From assembly GCF_000282055.1 (NCBI RefSeq), contig NZ_AKJZ01000016.1:1-64000 (forward strand): 64,000 bases of DNA, written 5' to 3'. The notes below the pieces were generated by a model. The model did no database searches. It saw nothing but the letters and a program-made list of their open reading frames with translations, and was not told the DNA's origin. Shown here piece after piece: positions 7,617 to 17,191 of this stretch (positions are counted from its first letter, which is position 1; each line of letters begins with the position of its first letter). The stretch comes from Flavobacterium sp. CF136. GTDB lineage: Bacteria > Bacteroidota > Bacteroidia > Flavobacteriales > Flavobacteriaceae. The translations under genes and the position numbers were made by a program.

Positions 7617-9806
7617 ATGTCAACATTACGTTTTCAAGCTTTGAAAGAAGCTTCATCGAGAAAGCCTGTACATTTTGAAGAAATAGATAAAAAATCAACC
7701 ATTTTTGGTTCAAATGTTTTTAATGAGAAAGCAATGAAGCAATATTTGACTTCAGATGGCTTGAAAGGAGTGAGGGATGCTATTCAGCACGGAACTAAAA
7801 TAGACAGAAAACAGGCAGAGTATATTGCAATGGGGATGAAAGAGTGGGCTTTGGCAAAAGGAGTTACTCATTATACACACTGGTTTCAGCCGCTTACCGG
7901 AACTACTGCTGAAAAACATGATGCCTTTTTTGAAACATCTTTTGACGGGAGTGATCCGGTAGAAAAATTTGGCGGTGCCCAATTGGTACAACAGGAACCG
8001 GATGCATCAAGTTTTCCTAACGGAGGAATCAGAAATACTTTTGAAGCCAGAGGATATACTGCCTGGGATCCGACTTCGCCTGCGTTTATCTACGGAACAA
8101 CTTTATGTATTCCAACAGTATTTATTGCGTATACAGGTGAGGCTTTAGATAATAAAATTCCGTTATTAAGAGCTTTGTCAGCAATGGATGAAGCAGCAAC
8201 CGAAGTGTGCAAATATTTTGATAAAAATGTCAAAAAAGTTACAGCTACTTTAGGCTGGGAACAGGAATATTTCCTGATTGATAAAGCTTTGGCGAATTCA
8301 CGCCCGGATTTAATGATGACCGGAAGAACCTTATTGGGACATACATCTGCAAAAGGACAGCAGCTGGATGATCATTATTTTGGATCTATCCCGACCCGTG
8401 CATTAACGTATATGAGAGATTTAGAGCAGGAATGTATGTTATTGGGAATTCCGGTAAAAACACGTCATAACGAAGTGGCACCAAATCAATTTGAGCTGGC
8501 TCCAATTTTTGAAGAAACAAATCTTGCCGTTGACCATAATTCCTTATTGATGGATGTAATGCAAAAAGTAGCAGAACGTCATGATTTTAAAGTTTTATTT
8601 CATGAAAAACCTTTTAAAGGTGTAAACGGTTCCGGAAAACATAACAACTGGTCATTGGCAACAGATACCGGAGTTAACTTATTGAGTCCGAGTAAAACCC
8701 CAATGAGTAATCTACAGTTTTTGACGTTCTTTATTAATACCATAAAAGCAGTCAACGATTACGAAACTTTATTAAGAGCTTCTATCGCGACAGCCAGTAA
8801 CGATCACAGGTTAGGAGCGAATGAAGCGCCTCCGGCTATTATTTCGGTTTTTATTGGGGCACAATTGACAAAAGTTTTATCAGAATTGGAAAGTGTAACC
8901 AGAGGTAAATTATCTCCTGAGGAAAAAACCGATTTAAAGCTGAATGTTGTGGGTAAAATTCCGGATGTTCTTTTGGATAATACGGATAGAAACAGAACTT
9001 CGCCTTTTGCTTTTACAGGAAATAAATTTGAGTTCCGAGCGGTAGGTTCAAATGCAAACTGTTCAAATGCAATGACTACTTTAAATGCTATTGTGGCCAA
9101 ACAGCTGAAGGATTTTAAAATTGAAGTAGATGCTTTAATTGATTCTAAAGACATGAAAAAAGATGATGCAATCTTCAATGTTTTAAGGGAATACATCAAA
9201 CAATCGAAGAAAATTTTATTTGAAGGCGACGGTTATAGTGAAGCCTGGGAGAAGGAAGCGGCAAAAAGAGGTTTGAGTAACTTTAAAACTACTCCGGAAG
9301 CAATTAAAGCAAAAGTTTCAAAACAAGCGTTGGATTTATTTGATGAAATGGGTATTTTAAACCATATTGAAGCTGAAGCACGTTATGAAATTGAATTAGA
9401 AGAATATACTAAAAAAATCCAGATAGAAGGAAGGGTTTTGGGGGATATTTCCAGAAACCATGTGATACCGACAGCTATTCGTTATCAAAATACTTTAATT
9501 GAAAATGTAAAAGGATTAAAAGAAATTTTCGGCAAAGAATTTGAAACCATTGCCAAGGAACAAATTCTTTTGATAAAAGAAATTTCAAACCATATCGAAG
9601 GAATTAATTCGAAGGTTGCCACCATGACAAATGAACGAAGAACGGCAAACCAATTAACTGATGCCCAAAAAATGGCAGAAGCATATTGTAATAAAGTAAT
9701 ACCTTATTTTGACGAAATTCGTAAGCATTGTGATAAACTTGAATTATTGGTTGACGATGAAAGTTGGACATTAACCAAATACAGAGAATTACTGCTTACA
9801 AAATAG
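7617..9806 (+). CDS. glnN: Glutamine synthetase type III
   Basis: This 729-aa enzyme has the length and motifs of the large GSIII class found in Bacteroidota and cyanobacteria. The open frame reaches 7584, but the ATG at 7617 begins the conserved N-terminus 'STLRFQALKEAS' and leaves room for the TAnnTTTG box at 7562, so it is preferred. Recognisable segments are WEQEYFLID, the 'RHNEVAPNQFELAP' block, the 'HEKPFKGVNGSGKHNNWS' catalytic region and 'NRTSPFAFTGNKFEFRAVGS' near the ATP site. It makes glutamine from glutamate and ammonium. Having GSIII next to GSII suggests coordinated nitrogen control. Confidence 0.95.
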   Translation: MSTLRFQALKEASSRKPVHFEEIDKKSTIFGSNVFNEKAMKQYLTSDGLKGVRDAIQHGTKIDRKQAEYIAMGMKEWALAKGVTHYTHWFQPLTGTTAEKHDAFFETSFDGSDPVEKFGGAQLVQQEPDASSFPNGGIRNTFEARGYTAWDPTSPAFIYGTTLCIPTVFIAYTGEALDNKIPLLRALSAMDEAATEVCKYFDKNVKKVTATLGWEQEYFLIDKALANSRPDLMMTGRTLLGHTSAKGQQLDDHYFGSIPTRALTYMRDLEQECMLLGIPVKTRHNEVAPNQFELAPIFEETNLAVDHNSLLMDVMQKVAERHDFKVLFHEKPFKGVNGSGKHNNWSLATDTGVNLLSPSKTPMSNLQFLTFFINTIKAVNDYETLLRASIATASNDHRLGANEAPPAIISVFIGAQLTKVLSELESVTRGKLSPEEKTDLKLNVVGKIPDVLLDNTDRNRTSPFAFTGNKFEFRAVGSNANCSNAMTTLNAIVAKQLKDFKIEVDALIDSKDMKKDDAIFNVLREYIKQSKKILFEGDGYSEAWEKEAAKRGLSNFKTTPEAIKAKVSKQALDLFDEMGILNHIEAEARYEIELEEYTKKIQIEGRVLGDISRNHVIPTAIRYQNTLIENVKGLKEIFGKEFETIAKEQILLIKEISNHIEGINSKVATMTNERRTANQLTDAQKMAEAYCNKVIPYFDEIRKHCDKLELLVDDESWTLTKYRELLLTK

Positions 9807-9827
9807 AATAGCTTCAGTAGTGTATTT

Positions 9828-9863
9828 AAATGCCTTTCCAGTTTTTGGAGAGGCATTTTTTTA
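9828..9863 (+). terminator. Intrinsic terminator of glnN
   Basis: Stem AAATGCCTTTCCA / TGGAGAGGCATTT (9828-9840 and 9846-9858) followed by a T run, about 22 bp after the glnN stop. Confidence 0.85.
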
Positions 9864-9949
9864 TTTTAAAGCTTAAAGGGGTAACAATTGTAAATGAATT
9901 CTGATATAGATGTGTGTTTATACATTTATTAACCTCAAAATTATTTATT

Positions 9950-12544
9950 ATGAAAACAATTGTACATCTAATTACGGGATTGTTCATTTTAATGTCCGGG
10001 TCAGTTTCTGCACAGAAATATCAGGACACATTAATAACTGTCAAAAATGCTAAACTGCATTATGAATATGATTTAAGCTGGACTAAAGAAGTCAAGGCGA
10101 GAAGTATTGAACAATTTATCAAAAATCAATCTGAACCCTCGATTAAATCTTCTACACAAATCCAGTCTATTTTACAAAATATAAAAGTTTCTAAAGATCC
10201 TTGTGTTAATTCGGGATTTGAAAGTGGTTACAGCGGATGGACTGGTTTGAGCCTGAAACATGGAATTCAAACACTTCCAATTGAAAATGGCTTAACATTA
10301 AATCCGGGAGTTTCGGCATTGCCTTTTACTGGTTTGGCATATGGACAGAATTTTACTTCAATCGAAACAACAGGAACAGATGCTCTATTATTGGCTTCGA
10401 GCCCTTCTTTTTCGATGTCTAAAACAGCACCGGGTTCCTCCGGGACACAATCACTTCGTTTAGGAAATGACCAGCCAGGTTACGGAGCAGAAGGTGTTGC
10501 CAAGCGTTTTGTTGTGACAGCAGCAAATGCAAAATACTATTTTCAATATGCTATGGTAATGGATAAAAGTCACTCAAATCCAAATGGAAGCGTCAATGGT
10601 TCTGAAGTCTTTTTTGTAGCTGAAGCGGTAGATATGACTGGAGTAACTGTAGATAAAATGGTAGATATTGCAGCTCCGTCTAATCCTTTTATCAGTGCAA
10701 CTAACTCTCCTGGTGAAGGAGTGAAATATTACAGAGACTGGCGTTGTGCCTATTTGGATTTGTCAAGCCATATAGGGAAAGAAGTGGTGATCATGTTTAT
10801 TAACTCAGATTGTTCTGCGGGTGGTCATAATGGATATACCTATATTGATGATACGTGTACGACTTGTAAAAATACTTCAGAAGGAGTTATTGATTTAGAT
10901 TTAAAAGGACACGATTGTATAAATCCGAAACAAACTTTTAATGGGACATTTACTGTTCCTGCTCTGGCAGCCAATGTTCAGATTAGTTTTGAAATTTATC
11001 AAAACGGAACATTGTTGAACACCATAGCTGCTACCACAGTTGCAGGTTCCAATTATACAGTTGATATAGCCGCAACTGATTTCCCAAATCAAACACCGGG
11101 GACTTGTTATGATGTGGTGGCAAAACTGACTTTTAATTTAATTGATTTAAACGGAAACGTACAAACGGTTGTCCAGTATTCTGCAAATCCTGTTTTAGGG
11201 GTACAATACGGACAAACGGTAGGTTTTAATAATGACATCTGTTTTTGTATAAATAATTTAGGTTCCTATTGTTGTGATTCTGAGAATTTGGTTGTAAACG
11301 GTAATTTTGAGGCTGGCAATACAGGTTTCTCCAGTGCTTATACGCTGGATGCATTAACTTATCCGGGACAATTTAATGTAACTAATTCCGCAGTAGCTTT
11401 TGGAGCAACAGTAACGGATCATTCGTATTGTGCTGATCCTGTAGCGTATGCTTCAAATACTAAATATTTGACAGTTAACGGAAAAACACAACAATCCGGT
11501 TCTTCCGTGGTTTGGGAACAAACGATAACAGGTTTAAGAAAAGGAACAACCTATCGTTTTTGTGCCAATTTCAAAAACATGAAACAGTGTACTTTTGATA
11601 TTCTTCCACAAGTTAAAATGGAAGCAGGAACTACCACCTCAGCTGTGTTTACAGTAAATATGCCGACAACGAATGCTTGTGCATGGCAAAATATAGATGT
11701 AGTTTTTACAGCAACTGGAACTAGTGAAACCGTTCGAATTTATATTGACGAAACAGGAAATGGTGATGGAAATGACCTGGCGATTGATGATATTTATGTA
11801 GGTGCCTTAAGTGATCCGGGGCTTGCAATTACGGTACAGCACAATGGAACGAATAATGCGATTATTGCATCTGTTAATAGTATAGCAACAACAGATGACA
11901 GTATTAAAGGAAATTGTAGAAAATACCATTGGTATGTAGCAGAGGTAACTTCATATCCTTCTATTGTGATTGACTGGAGTACTTTTGCTCATGGAAATAA
12001 TACCGGAAGTAATTTGCCTCCATTTGCAGGGACTTCTTCGCCTACTGCATGGAATCTTACCACTACTTTTCCGGGTTATACTTTTGCAAATAATAAAATG
12101 TATATAATTGGAATGTACACACCGGAATGTGATTGTTATGATAGTGATTTTACATACCAGTTAACCTTTAATACCACAGCTAAAACAGCTAATACTACTG
12201 GTATTACAGAACAACAAAAAGCAGAAATTATTGATGCTATTCTAAATGGATTATCACAAGAAAAAATAGATTCGTCAACTACAAATGATGTGAAGACAGA
12301 AATCAAAAATAATGTGGAATTGTATCCTAATCCCGTAGCGAATGAATTGACTGTTTCTGCTTTGAACGAGCTAATTTCAGAAGTGATTATTTCAGATTCA
12401 GCAGGTAAAATAGTTAAAAAGCAATCATTTTTATCTCAAAATACTATTGAAAAAATCAATGTGTCAGACTTAGCTCAAGGACTTTATTTTGTCAAAGTCA
12501 TAAGCGATAAAAACACGTATGTATCGAAATTGATTAAAAATTAA
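9950..12544 (+). CDS. Large secreted T9SS type A cargo protein
   Basis: This 864-aa protein has a signal peptide (about residues 1-22, ending VSA-Q) when started at the ATG at 9950, not the upstream frame start at 9914. Two beta-sandwich (jelly-roll-like) modules begin with the similar phrases 'PCVNSGFESGYSGW' and 'NLVVNGNFEAGNTGF', typical of carbohydrate-binding or MAM-like modules. The last about 75 residues form a type A sorting domain ('VELYPNPVANELTV...LAQGLYFVKVI...KLIKN') that targets it through the T9SS to the surface. Many Cys residues suggest disulfides. No catalytic domain is recognised, so its role may be adhesion or binding. Confidence 0.88.
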   Translation: MKTIVHLITGLFILMSGSVSAQKYQDTLITVKNAKLHYEYDLSWTKEVKARSIEQFIKNQSEPSIKSSTQIQSILQNIKVSKDPCVNSGFESGYSGWTGLSLKHGIQTLPIENGLTLNPGVSALPFTGLAYGQNFTSIETTGTDALLLASSPSFSMSKTAPGSSGTQSLRLGNDQPGYGAEGVAKRFVVTAANAKYYFQYAMVMDKSHSNPNGSVNGSEVFFVAEAVDMTGVTVDKMVDIAAPSNPFISATNSPGEGVKYYRDWRCAYLDLSSHIGKEVVIMFINSDCSAGGHNGYTYIDDTCTTCKNTSEGVIDLDLKGHDCINPKQTFNGTFTVPALAANVQISFEIYQNGTLLNTIAATTVAGSNYTVDIAATDFPNQTPGTCYDVVAKLTFNLIDLNGNVQTVVQYSANPVLGVQYGQTVGFNNDICFCINNLGSYCCDSENLVVNGNFEAGNTGFSSAYTLDALTYPGQFNVTNSAVAFGATVTDHSYCADPVAYASNTKYLTVNGKTQQSGSSVVWEQTITGLRKGTTYRFCANFKNMKQCTFDILPQVKMEAGTTTSAVFTVNMPTTNACAWQNIDVVFTATGTSETVRIYIDETGNGDGNDLAIDDIYVGALSDPGLAITVQHNGTNNAIIASVNSIATTDDSIKGNCRKYHWYVAEVTSYPSIVIDWSTFAHGNNTGSNLPPFAGTSSPTAWNLTTTFPGYTFANNKMYIIGMYTPECDCYDSDFTYQLTFNTTAKTANTTGITEQQKAEIIDAILNGLSQEKIDSSTTNDVKTEIKNNVELYPNPVANELTVSALNELISEVIISDSAGKIVKKQSFLSQNTIEKINVSDLAQGLYFVKVISDKNTYVSKLIKN

Positions 12545-12562
12545 ACATTCAGGTTTATTAAA

Positions 12563-12606
12563 AAAATGGGCTATCTATAATTATTTAGACAGCCCATTTT
12601 CTGTTT
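12563..12606 (+). terminator. Intrinsic terminator of T9SS cargo gene
   Basis: Stem AAAATGGGCT / AGCCCATTTT with a T-rich tail, about 20 bp after the stop. Confidence 0.75.
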
Positions 12607-12627
12607 ATAATATTGCGTTTGAATAAA

Positions 12628-12674
12628 ATCATCATTTATAATGATTCCTTACGTTTTGGTAAAAATTAAATTTG
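12628..12674 (+). promoter_or_regulatory. Regulon-type promoter, copy A
   Basis: An 18-bp inverted repeat ATCATCATTTATAATGAT (arms match 6 of 7) at 12628-12645 is followed by exactly 21 bp and TAAATTTG (12667-12674). The -7 box ends 20 bp before the ATG at 12695. The same layout occurs at 15898, 19805 and 21203. Confidence 0.65.
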
Positions 12675-12694
12675 TTAAATATATTAATTGCTAA

Positions 12695-13069
12695 ATGAAA
12701 AATATTTTACTCGTTTTATCTGTTTGTTTTAGTGTTTCAAATTACGGTCAATACAACTCCGTGAAAATAAATTCTAAAAAAGAAACAAGTACATATCCTC
12801 TAAAAAATATTCTATCTGTAAAAGATGATTCTTTTTTTGATCAGACTTTAATTTGTCCAAATCCAATAAAAAGGAAAGTAAGCATTAAAAATGCAGTTTT
12901 AGATAAAATAACTGTTTACGATACTCTTGGACAATTACAAAAATCATTTGTGTTTTTAAATAATACTAAAGATCATTCCATCAATTTATCTGAACTGTCT
13001 AAAGGAGTTTATTTTATCGTTTTGGAAAATGAAAATAAAACGGCCAATAGAAAAATTATCATTAATTAG
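12695..13069 (+). CDS. Minimal T9SS sorting-domain protein
   Basis: This 124-aa protein has a signal peptide (about residues 1-18, ending YGQ) and, after a short linker, little except a type A T9SS sorting domain (about residues 52-124). The domain shows 'ICPNPIKRKVSIKN', 'ITVYDTLGQLQKSF', 'LSELSKGVYFIVLENE' and a Lys-rich end. There is almost no cargo, so it may be a remnant of a larger protein, a small surface protein, or a sorting-domain module. It carries copy A of the shared promoter element. Confidence 0.85.
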   Translation: MKNILLVLSVCFSVSNYGQYNSVKINSKKETSTYPLKNILSVKDDSFFDQTLICPNPIKRKVSIKNAVLDKITVYDTLGQLQKSFVFLNNTKDHSINLSELSKGVYFIVLENENKTANRKIIIN

Positions 13070-13103
13070 AATTGGTAAGAGATTAGACATATCAATCGGA
13101 TGA

Positions 13104-13318
13104 ATAAATTTAAAAGAAAAATTTAAAGACATTCATAATATAGAAATTGCAGGAATTAGTTCTTTAGATAAAGAGTATGTTTCTCTTTTAAATATTTGGT
13201 TTACTGAATGGTATAATTCATTACCTCAATAAATTATTGTATTCAATAAGTTTCGTGCTGATCAGTCAATTTTTTAGGGAAGACACTGATTTTATAAAAG
13301 TTATTGAAGAAAAATAAA
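13104..13318 (+). pseudogene. Possible decayed coding remnant
   Basis: Without any start codon, 13104-13232 is an open frame of 42 codons with a protein-like composition ('IAGISSLDKEYVSLLNIWF'). Overlapping it in the next frame, a second run to 13318 ends 'FREDTDFIKVIEEK' before a stop. The pattern fits the end of a lost gene with a frameshift. The family is not recognised and chance cannot be ruled out. Confidence 0.3.
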
Positions 13319-13320
13319 CG

Positions 13321-13974
13321 ATGATAAAATTTCAAATGAAGAGTAATTTGGTGAAGAAAAACAGAAGAGACAAGGTTTTCCTTTTAATACTGATTTTAAT
13401 GCTTAACACTATTTTTTCCCTTGCTCAACATAAAACAACATATAGTATGGAGCATTTAAAGTCAAAGAAAAAGCAGGAACTTATAGAAATAGCATTAGAA
13501 ACCCTGAAAGAGAAGCAGCCTTCTTTAGTAATTGATTTAAATGATTTTGAAGGTACAGCATGGGGAAACAGTAAAGAAATACTAGTTAAATTTAGAAGAA
13601 TCATACGTTATATTCCACTTGGGACAGATCCTGAAAAACGTTTTTCATATGATATAACAGTTAATTTAAATACGAATGAAATTTCACCATTTGATGATTT
13701 TTTTAAATCTGAGTTTTATATTGAGACCAAAGAAGACAAAAAGTCAATTGAATTTATAAAGAAAAATTTTGGGGGATTTTCTTCTGATTTTGAAAATACA
13801 ATTTATGAGGGAGAAGAAGATTATTTTATAGATCTTCAAAATCAATATTCGTATGGTAAATATGTCCTGAATAAAAAAACAGGTAAACAAAAGCCGGCAA
13901 TTCAGGCATCTTATGATCCAATGCCAACGCCTGAGCGAATTGAAGATTTAGATATTCTTACTGAAATTAAATAA
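13321..13974 (+). CDS. Secreted protein of unknown function
   Basis: This 217-aa protein (212 if started at the ATG at 13336) has an N-terminal signal peptide: basic 'KKNRRDK' then a hydrophobic run ending 'FSLAQ'. The mature part is charged and mostly Lys/Glu/Asp-rich, with no recognised domain. Its stop codon directly abuts the next reading frame, which encodes a membrane TPR protein, so the two are probably co-transcribed and translationally coupled. It is likely periplasmic; its function is unknown. Confidence 0.75.
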   Translation: MIKFQMKSNLVKKNRRDKVFLLILILMLNTIFSLAQHKTTYSMEHLKSKKKQELIEIALETLKEKQPSLVIDLNDFEGTAWGNSKEILVKFRRIIRYIPLGTDPEKRFSYDITVNLNTNEISPFDDFFKSEFYIETKEDKKSIEFIKKNFGGFSSDFENTIYEGEEDYFIDLQNQYSYGKYVLNKKTGKQKPAIQASYDPMPTPERIEDLDILTEIK

Positions 13975-13980
13975 TTGAAA

Positions 13981-15894
13981 ATGATGAAAAAGAATTACAG
14001 TTTTTATAAAAAAACAAATGAGGTTTATTTTAGTGGAGAAATAGCTTTTCCTATCGTATTAATATTGATTGCATCACTTATTACTTATGGATTGCTTTAT
14101 TTTTTTGGAGCTCCCATTGCGATCTTTTTTAATGTGTTTATTTCATGGTGCTCTTACTTTTATCTTTATAATTATGGTAAGTCAAGTATACATATAACTT
14201 TCGATTTTTTAAAGGGCGTTGTCCTTATATTGACAGTGTTATTATTTGTTGATTACGGAGTTTATACATTCGTTGTTTACCAAAAAACAGGATTGTTTAA
14301 TACTTTTTATTTTCGGTTTTGGTTAGTTGTTTTGTTAGGTATTCCAATATTGTATTATGCTTTTAAATATAGCCGTTATTATTTTGAAGAAAGGACAATG
14401 GCTGTAAATTATCTAAAAGTATCACTGGAGGTATATCATGATAAAGAGCTGTTTATATGTATTGATAGTATACAATTTGTAAATACTTCAAATCGTACAA
14501 TGTCGGACGTTAAATTAGAAAAACCTCTTTGTTATTATTCGGAAGCTGAGTTGAAAAAAATGGATGACAGCGATAGAAATTATTACTTAGAAAAAGATAT
14601 TTTTAGCAATACTATTCACATGCCTTTTGATGCAGATTGTCTTTTCATGTCCTGGTATTCGATTATAGAGGATAAATATTATGATATCGAAGTGCCTTTT
14701 CCTTTTGAAAAACTGGTTATTGAACAGGAAAAATACCCTACAGATGTTTCTGCTGCTTTGAGAGGTAAGAAAACCAAAAGACTAAATCTGCATATTCATG
14801 CTAATGGGGGAGTTCGTCTTTTTAACAGTGATATGGTTTTAATTGATCTCGCTGAGAATTTTCCAAGTGTTATTACAGACGAGGTACGTAATAACAAGAT
14901 TGAATTTCATCGCCGTTCACATGAATATTATAACGACCCAAAAGCATTTTCGGCTTTAGTAGAAAAAATTAAATCTTCCAACGGAATTGAAGAACGTTTT
15001 TTAATAAAAAACAAGTTAATTCTCTGGAGTATGAATGTTTCCGGACTTAAGGGGGAAAATTATTTGGAAGTATTTGATGTTTCATTTAGTGAATACAAAA
15101 GCGAAATTGATGCATTGAAAATCCCGGCATTGAAATCCTTACCAAAAAAACTTGAAATTGTTTACAGAGGAAATTATTTGTATGATTGGCTAACTTTACG
15201 TATCAACACTCAAAAACTTTATCAATTTATCCACAGACTTACTGAGGGAAATGATGAAATTCCTGTTGCGTTTGAGCTCGTTTTTGAAGATTCGTTGACA
15301 GATTTAAAATTCAGAATTATCGTAAATGAAAAATCTATAGTATTTAATGATTGGAAGATTACAATTCATAAGGACCGCAAACAAGACATGGAAGATCATT
15401 TGCTTGACATAGACGAAGATCAGCAAAAACGTTCCCTGTTAAAAGAAGCCTGGGATTTGGTTGCAAACAAACAATACGATCTGGCTCAGGAAAAATGTGA
15501 TGAAATAATGGCAATAGATCCAAGATATGGTTTTGCATATTTTCTGGAAGCCCGATTAGTGTGGTATAAGGAAGGTTTTGAAGCCTGCTATACCAAAAAA
15601 GACTATTTTATTGCTAAAACAGAGCATGAACCGGCAGCTTTGGCACATATTTATAATAGTTTTGGATGCATATTAGATTTAGAATTGCGTTATGAGGAAT
15701 CGCTGTCTTATTTTGAAAAGGCAATTTTAACAAACCCAAAAGAAGGAACTTATGTATGTAACCTTGCCGAAATCTATTGTAAATTGAATAATCCGAAAAA
15801 AGCATTCGAGGCAGCAGAAAAATCTAAAAAAACAGGGCACGAATCGCCAACATTAAATGCTATTTTAGAAAGCAAAGGAATGCATTATTCATAG
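13981..15894 (+). CDS. Four-helix membrane protein with C-terminal TPRs
   Basis: This 637-aa protein has four hydrophobic segments in the first about 130 residues (roughly 22-43, 45-63, 78-98 and 109-127), a long soluble middle domain, and a C-terminal tetratricopeptide region (about 480-635, e.g. 'YEESLSYFEKAILTNPKEGTYVCNLAEIYCKL'). A TTG at 13975 directly after the previous stop could start it, but the ATG at 13981 is more usual. The N-terminal half is clearly paralogous to the gene at 16114. The middle domain is shared between them ('SWYSIIEDKYYDIEVPFPFEKL' here). TPRs suggest a protein-protein scaffold. The family is not recognised. Confidence 0.8.
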   Translation: MMKKNYSFYKKTNEVYFSGEIAFPIVLILIASLITYGLLYFFGAPIAIFFNVFISWCSYFYLYNYGKSSIHITFDFLKGVVLILTVLLFVDYGVYTFVVYQKTGLFNTFYFRFWLVVLLGIPILYYAFKYSRYYFEERTMAVNYLKVSLEVYHDKELFICIDSIQFVNTSNRTMSDVKLEKPLCYYSEAELKKMDDSDRNYYLEKDIFSNTIHMPFDADCLFMSWYSIIEDKYYDIEVPFPFEKLVIEQEKYPTDVSAALRGKKTKRLNLHIHANGGVRLFNSDMVLIDLAENFPSVITDEVRNNKIEFHRRSHEYYNDPKAFSALVEKIKSSNGIEERFLIKNKLILWSMNVSGLKGENYLEVFDVSFSEYKSEIDALKIPALKSLPKKLEIVYRGNYLYDWLTLRINTQKLYQFIHRLTEGNDEIPVAFELVFEDSLTDLKFRIIVNEKSIVFNDWKITIHKDRKQDMEDHLLDIDEDQQKRSLLKEAWDLVANKQYDLAQEKCDEIMAIDPRYGFAYFLEARLVWYKEGFEACYTKKDYFIAKTEHEPAALAHIYNSFGCILDLELRYEESLSYFEKAILTNPKEGTYVCNLAEIYCKLNNPKKAFEAAEKSKKTGHESPTLNAILESKGMHYS

Positions 15895-15897
15895 AAA

Positions 15898-15944
15898 ATC
15901 ACTACAAATAGTGATGCTTTAGAAAACCAATAATCATAAATTTG
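15898..15944 (+). promoter_or_regulatory. Regulon-type promoter, copy B
   Basis: The perfect 18-bp inverted repeat ATCACTACAAATAGTGAT (7-bp arms, 15898-15915) is followed by exactly 21 bp and TAAATTTG (15937-15944). The -7 box coincides with the left edge of the dispersed repeat at 15936, so its origin is ambiguous. The gene at 16114 starts 170 bp downstream, but only about 40 bp if the repeat is discounted. Confidence 0.6.
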
Positions 15945-16076
15945 AGTAAATCTTTCTATTTCCAGAAATCTATGTCATCCTGAGCGGAATCGAAGGCTTT
16001 TTACATGCAAAGGGCTTCGACTAAGTTTATTTTAAGCGGAGTCGAACAGACTCTGCCTGACACGTTTTTGAATTAC
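15936..16076. repeat. Dispersed intergenic repeat, copy 2
   Basis: Matches 5910-6034 in segment order, including TTTCCAGAAAT, GGGCTTCGACT and CTCTGCCTGACAC. Complementary TTCGACT / AGTCGAA segments can fold. It lies between promoter copy B and the 16114 gene. Confidence 0.7.
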
Positions 16077-16113
16077 ACCTAACGATTTAAAATTTCAATT
16101 TCCAGCAAAATTT

Positions 16114-17076
16114 ATGAAGAGATATAAATTGTATAAAAAAGTCGAACCGGTCAGCATTAATTTTGAAAAATTGCTTACAGGCATTATTTTGCCATTAGTA
16201 ATAGTATCCTATATTTCGTATCCCGTTTTATATTTTTCAGGAACTAAGGCTATGATTCTTTTTAATGTTATTGTTGCGTTGGCTGCTAATTATTATCACA
16301 AAGATTTTAAAAGCCGGATGTTAATTTTAAGCAGCACAAATAATGATTCAGGATATAGATTGGTTTTCTTTCGGTTTATTTCTTTTCTGATCGTATTAAT
16401 GGTTTTACTGATTGCCGATTTTGGTTTTTATTTATTGGTTCTGTACCAAAAAAATAATGAATTCAATATTTTTTATTTTTATTCATGGCTGCTGATTTTG
16501 TTTGGTTTACCGTTATTTTATTATAGTATAAAATTAATCCGTTATTATTACATAAAACAACGTCAGGCTATTGATTTTGTAAAAGTGTTCCTGATTATTA
16601 ATCATGATTCGGAGCTGTTATTATCCGTAAATAATGTTCAGTTTATAAATACTGTAAACAGAAAATCATCCAACATAAATATAAAAAAGAACATGCAATA
16701 CTACTCTCAAAAAGAGTTTATTGCAATGAAAACCAAAACCAGGGAATATTATGCAAATAAACACGGTTTTAGAGAGCCGGTTCAGATTCCTTTTAGTACA
16801 AATATGCTGTTACTATCCTGGTTTTCGTTTGTTGAGAATAAATATTATTCCATAGAAATTCCTTTCCCTTTTGATAAACTTATAATTGACCGTGGGAAAC
16901 ATTCGACAAATAATTTAAAGATATTCAGAGGTAAAGTAACAAAACCATTATACCTTCAACTTTATCCTAACGGGGCAGTCAAATTGCTTTTTAATGACGA
17001 AATATTAATAGATTATCCTGATAGTAAAGAAATTCCGATTAGCGAGGAAGATATACAAAGGATTTTTTTGATTTGA
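16114..17076 (+). CDS. Four-helix membrane protein, paralog without TPRs
   Basis: This 320-aa protein is homologous to the N-terminal half of the protein encoded at 13981. It shares the basic N-terminus, four membrane segments (within about residues 20-145), the 'YYSQKEF' region and the 'SWFSFVENKYYSIEIPFPFDKLII' block. It stops before the linker and TPR region, so it is a short paralog or a 3'-truncated duplicate. The reading frame is intact and ends cleanly. An out-of-frame 36-codon run after its stop (to about 17189) could be decayed tail, but this is weak. Its role is unknown. Confidence 0.75.
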   Translation: MKRYKLYKKVEPVSINFEKLLTGIILPLVIVSYISYPVLYFSGTKAMILFNVIVALAANYYHKDFKSRMLILSSTNNDSGYRLVFFRFISFLIVLMVLLIADFGFYLLVLYQKNNEFNIFYFYSWLLILFGLPLFYYSIKLIRYYYIKQRQAIDFVKVFLIINHDSELLLSVNNVQFINTVNRKSSNINIKKNMQYYSQKEFIAMKTKTREYYANKHGFREPVQIPFSTNMLLLSWFSFVENKYYSIEIPFPFDKLIIDRGKHSTNNLKIFRGKVTKPLYLQLYPNGAVKLLFNDEILIDYPDSKEIPISEEDIQRIFLI

Positions 17077-17191
17077 TAAATTAATTTACTTCAACGATAA
17101 AAACATCAAAATTATAATATCCATTATGAATACGGATACTAATGAACTGGAGATTTTCACTTGCTGTTTGTGTACTGATAAAAAATAAAAA

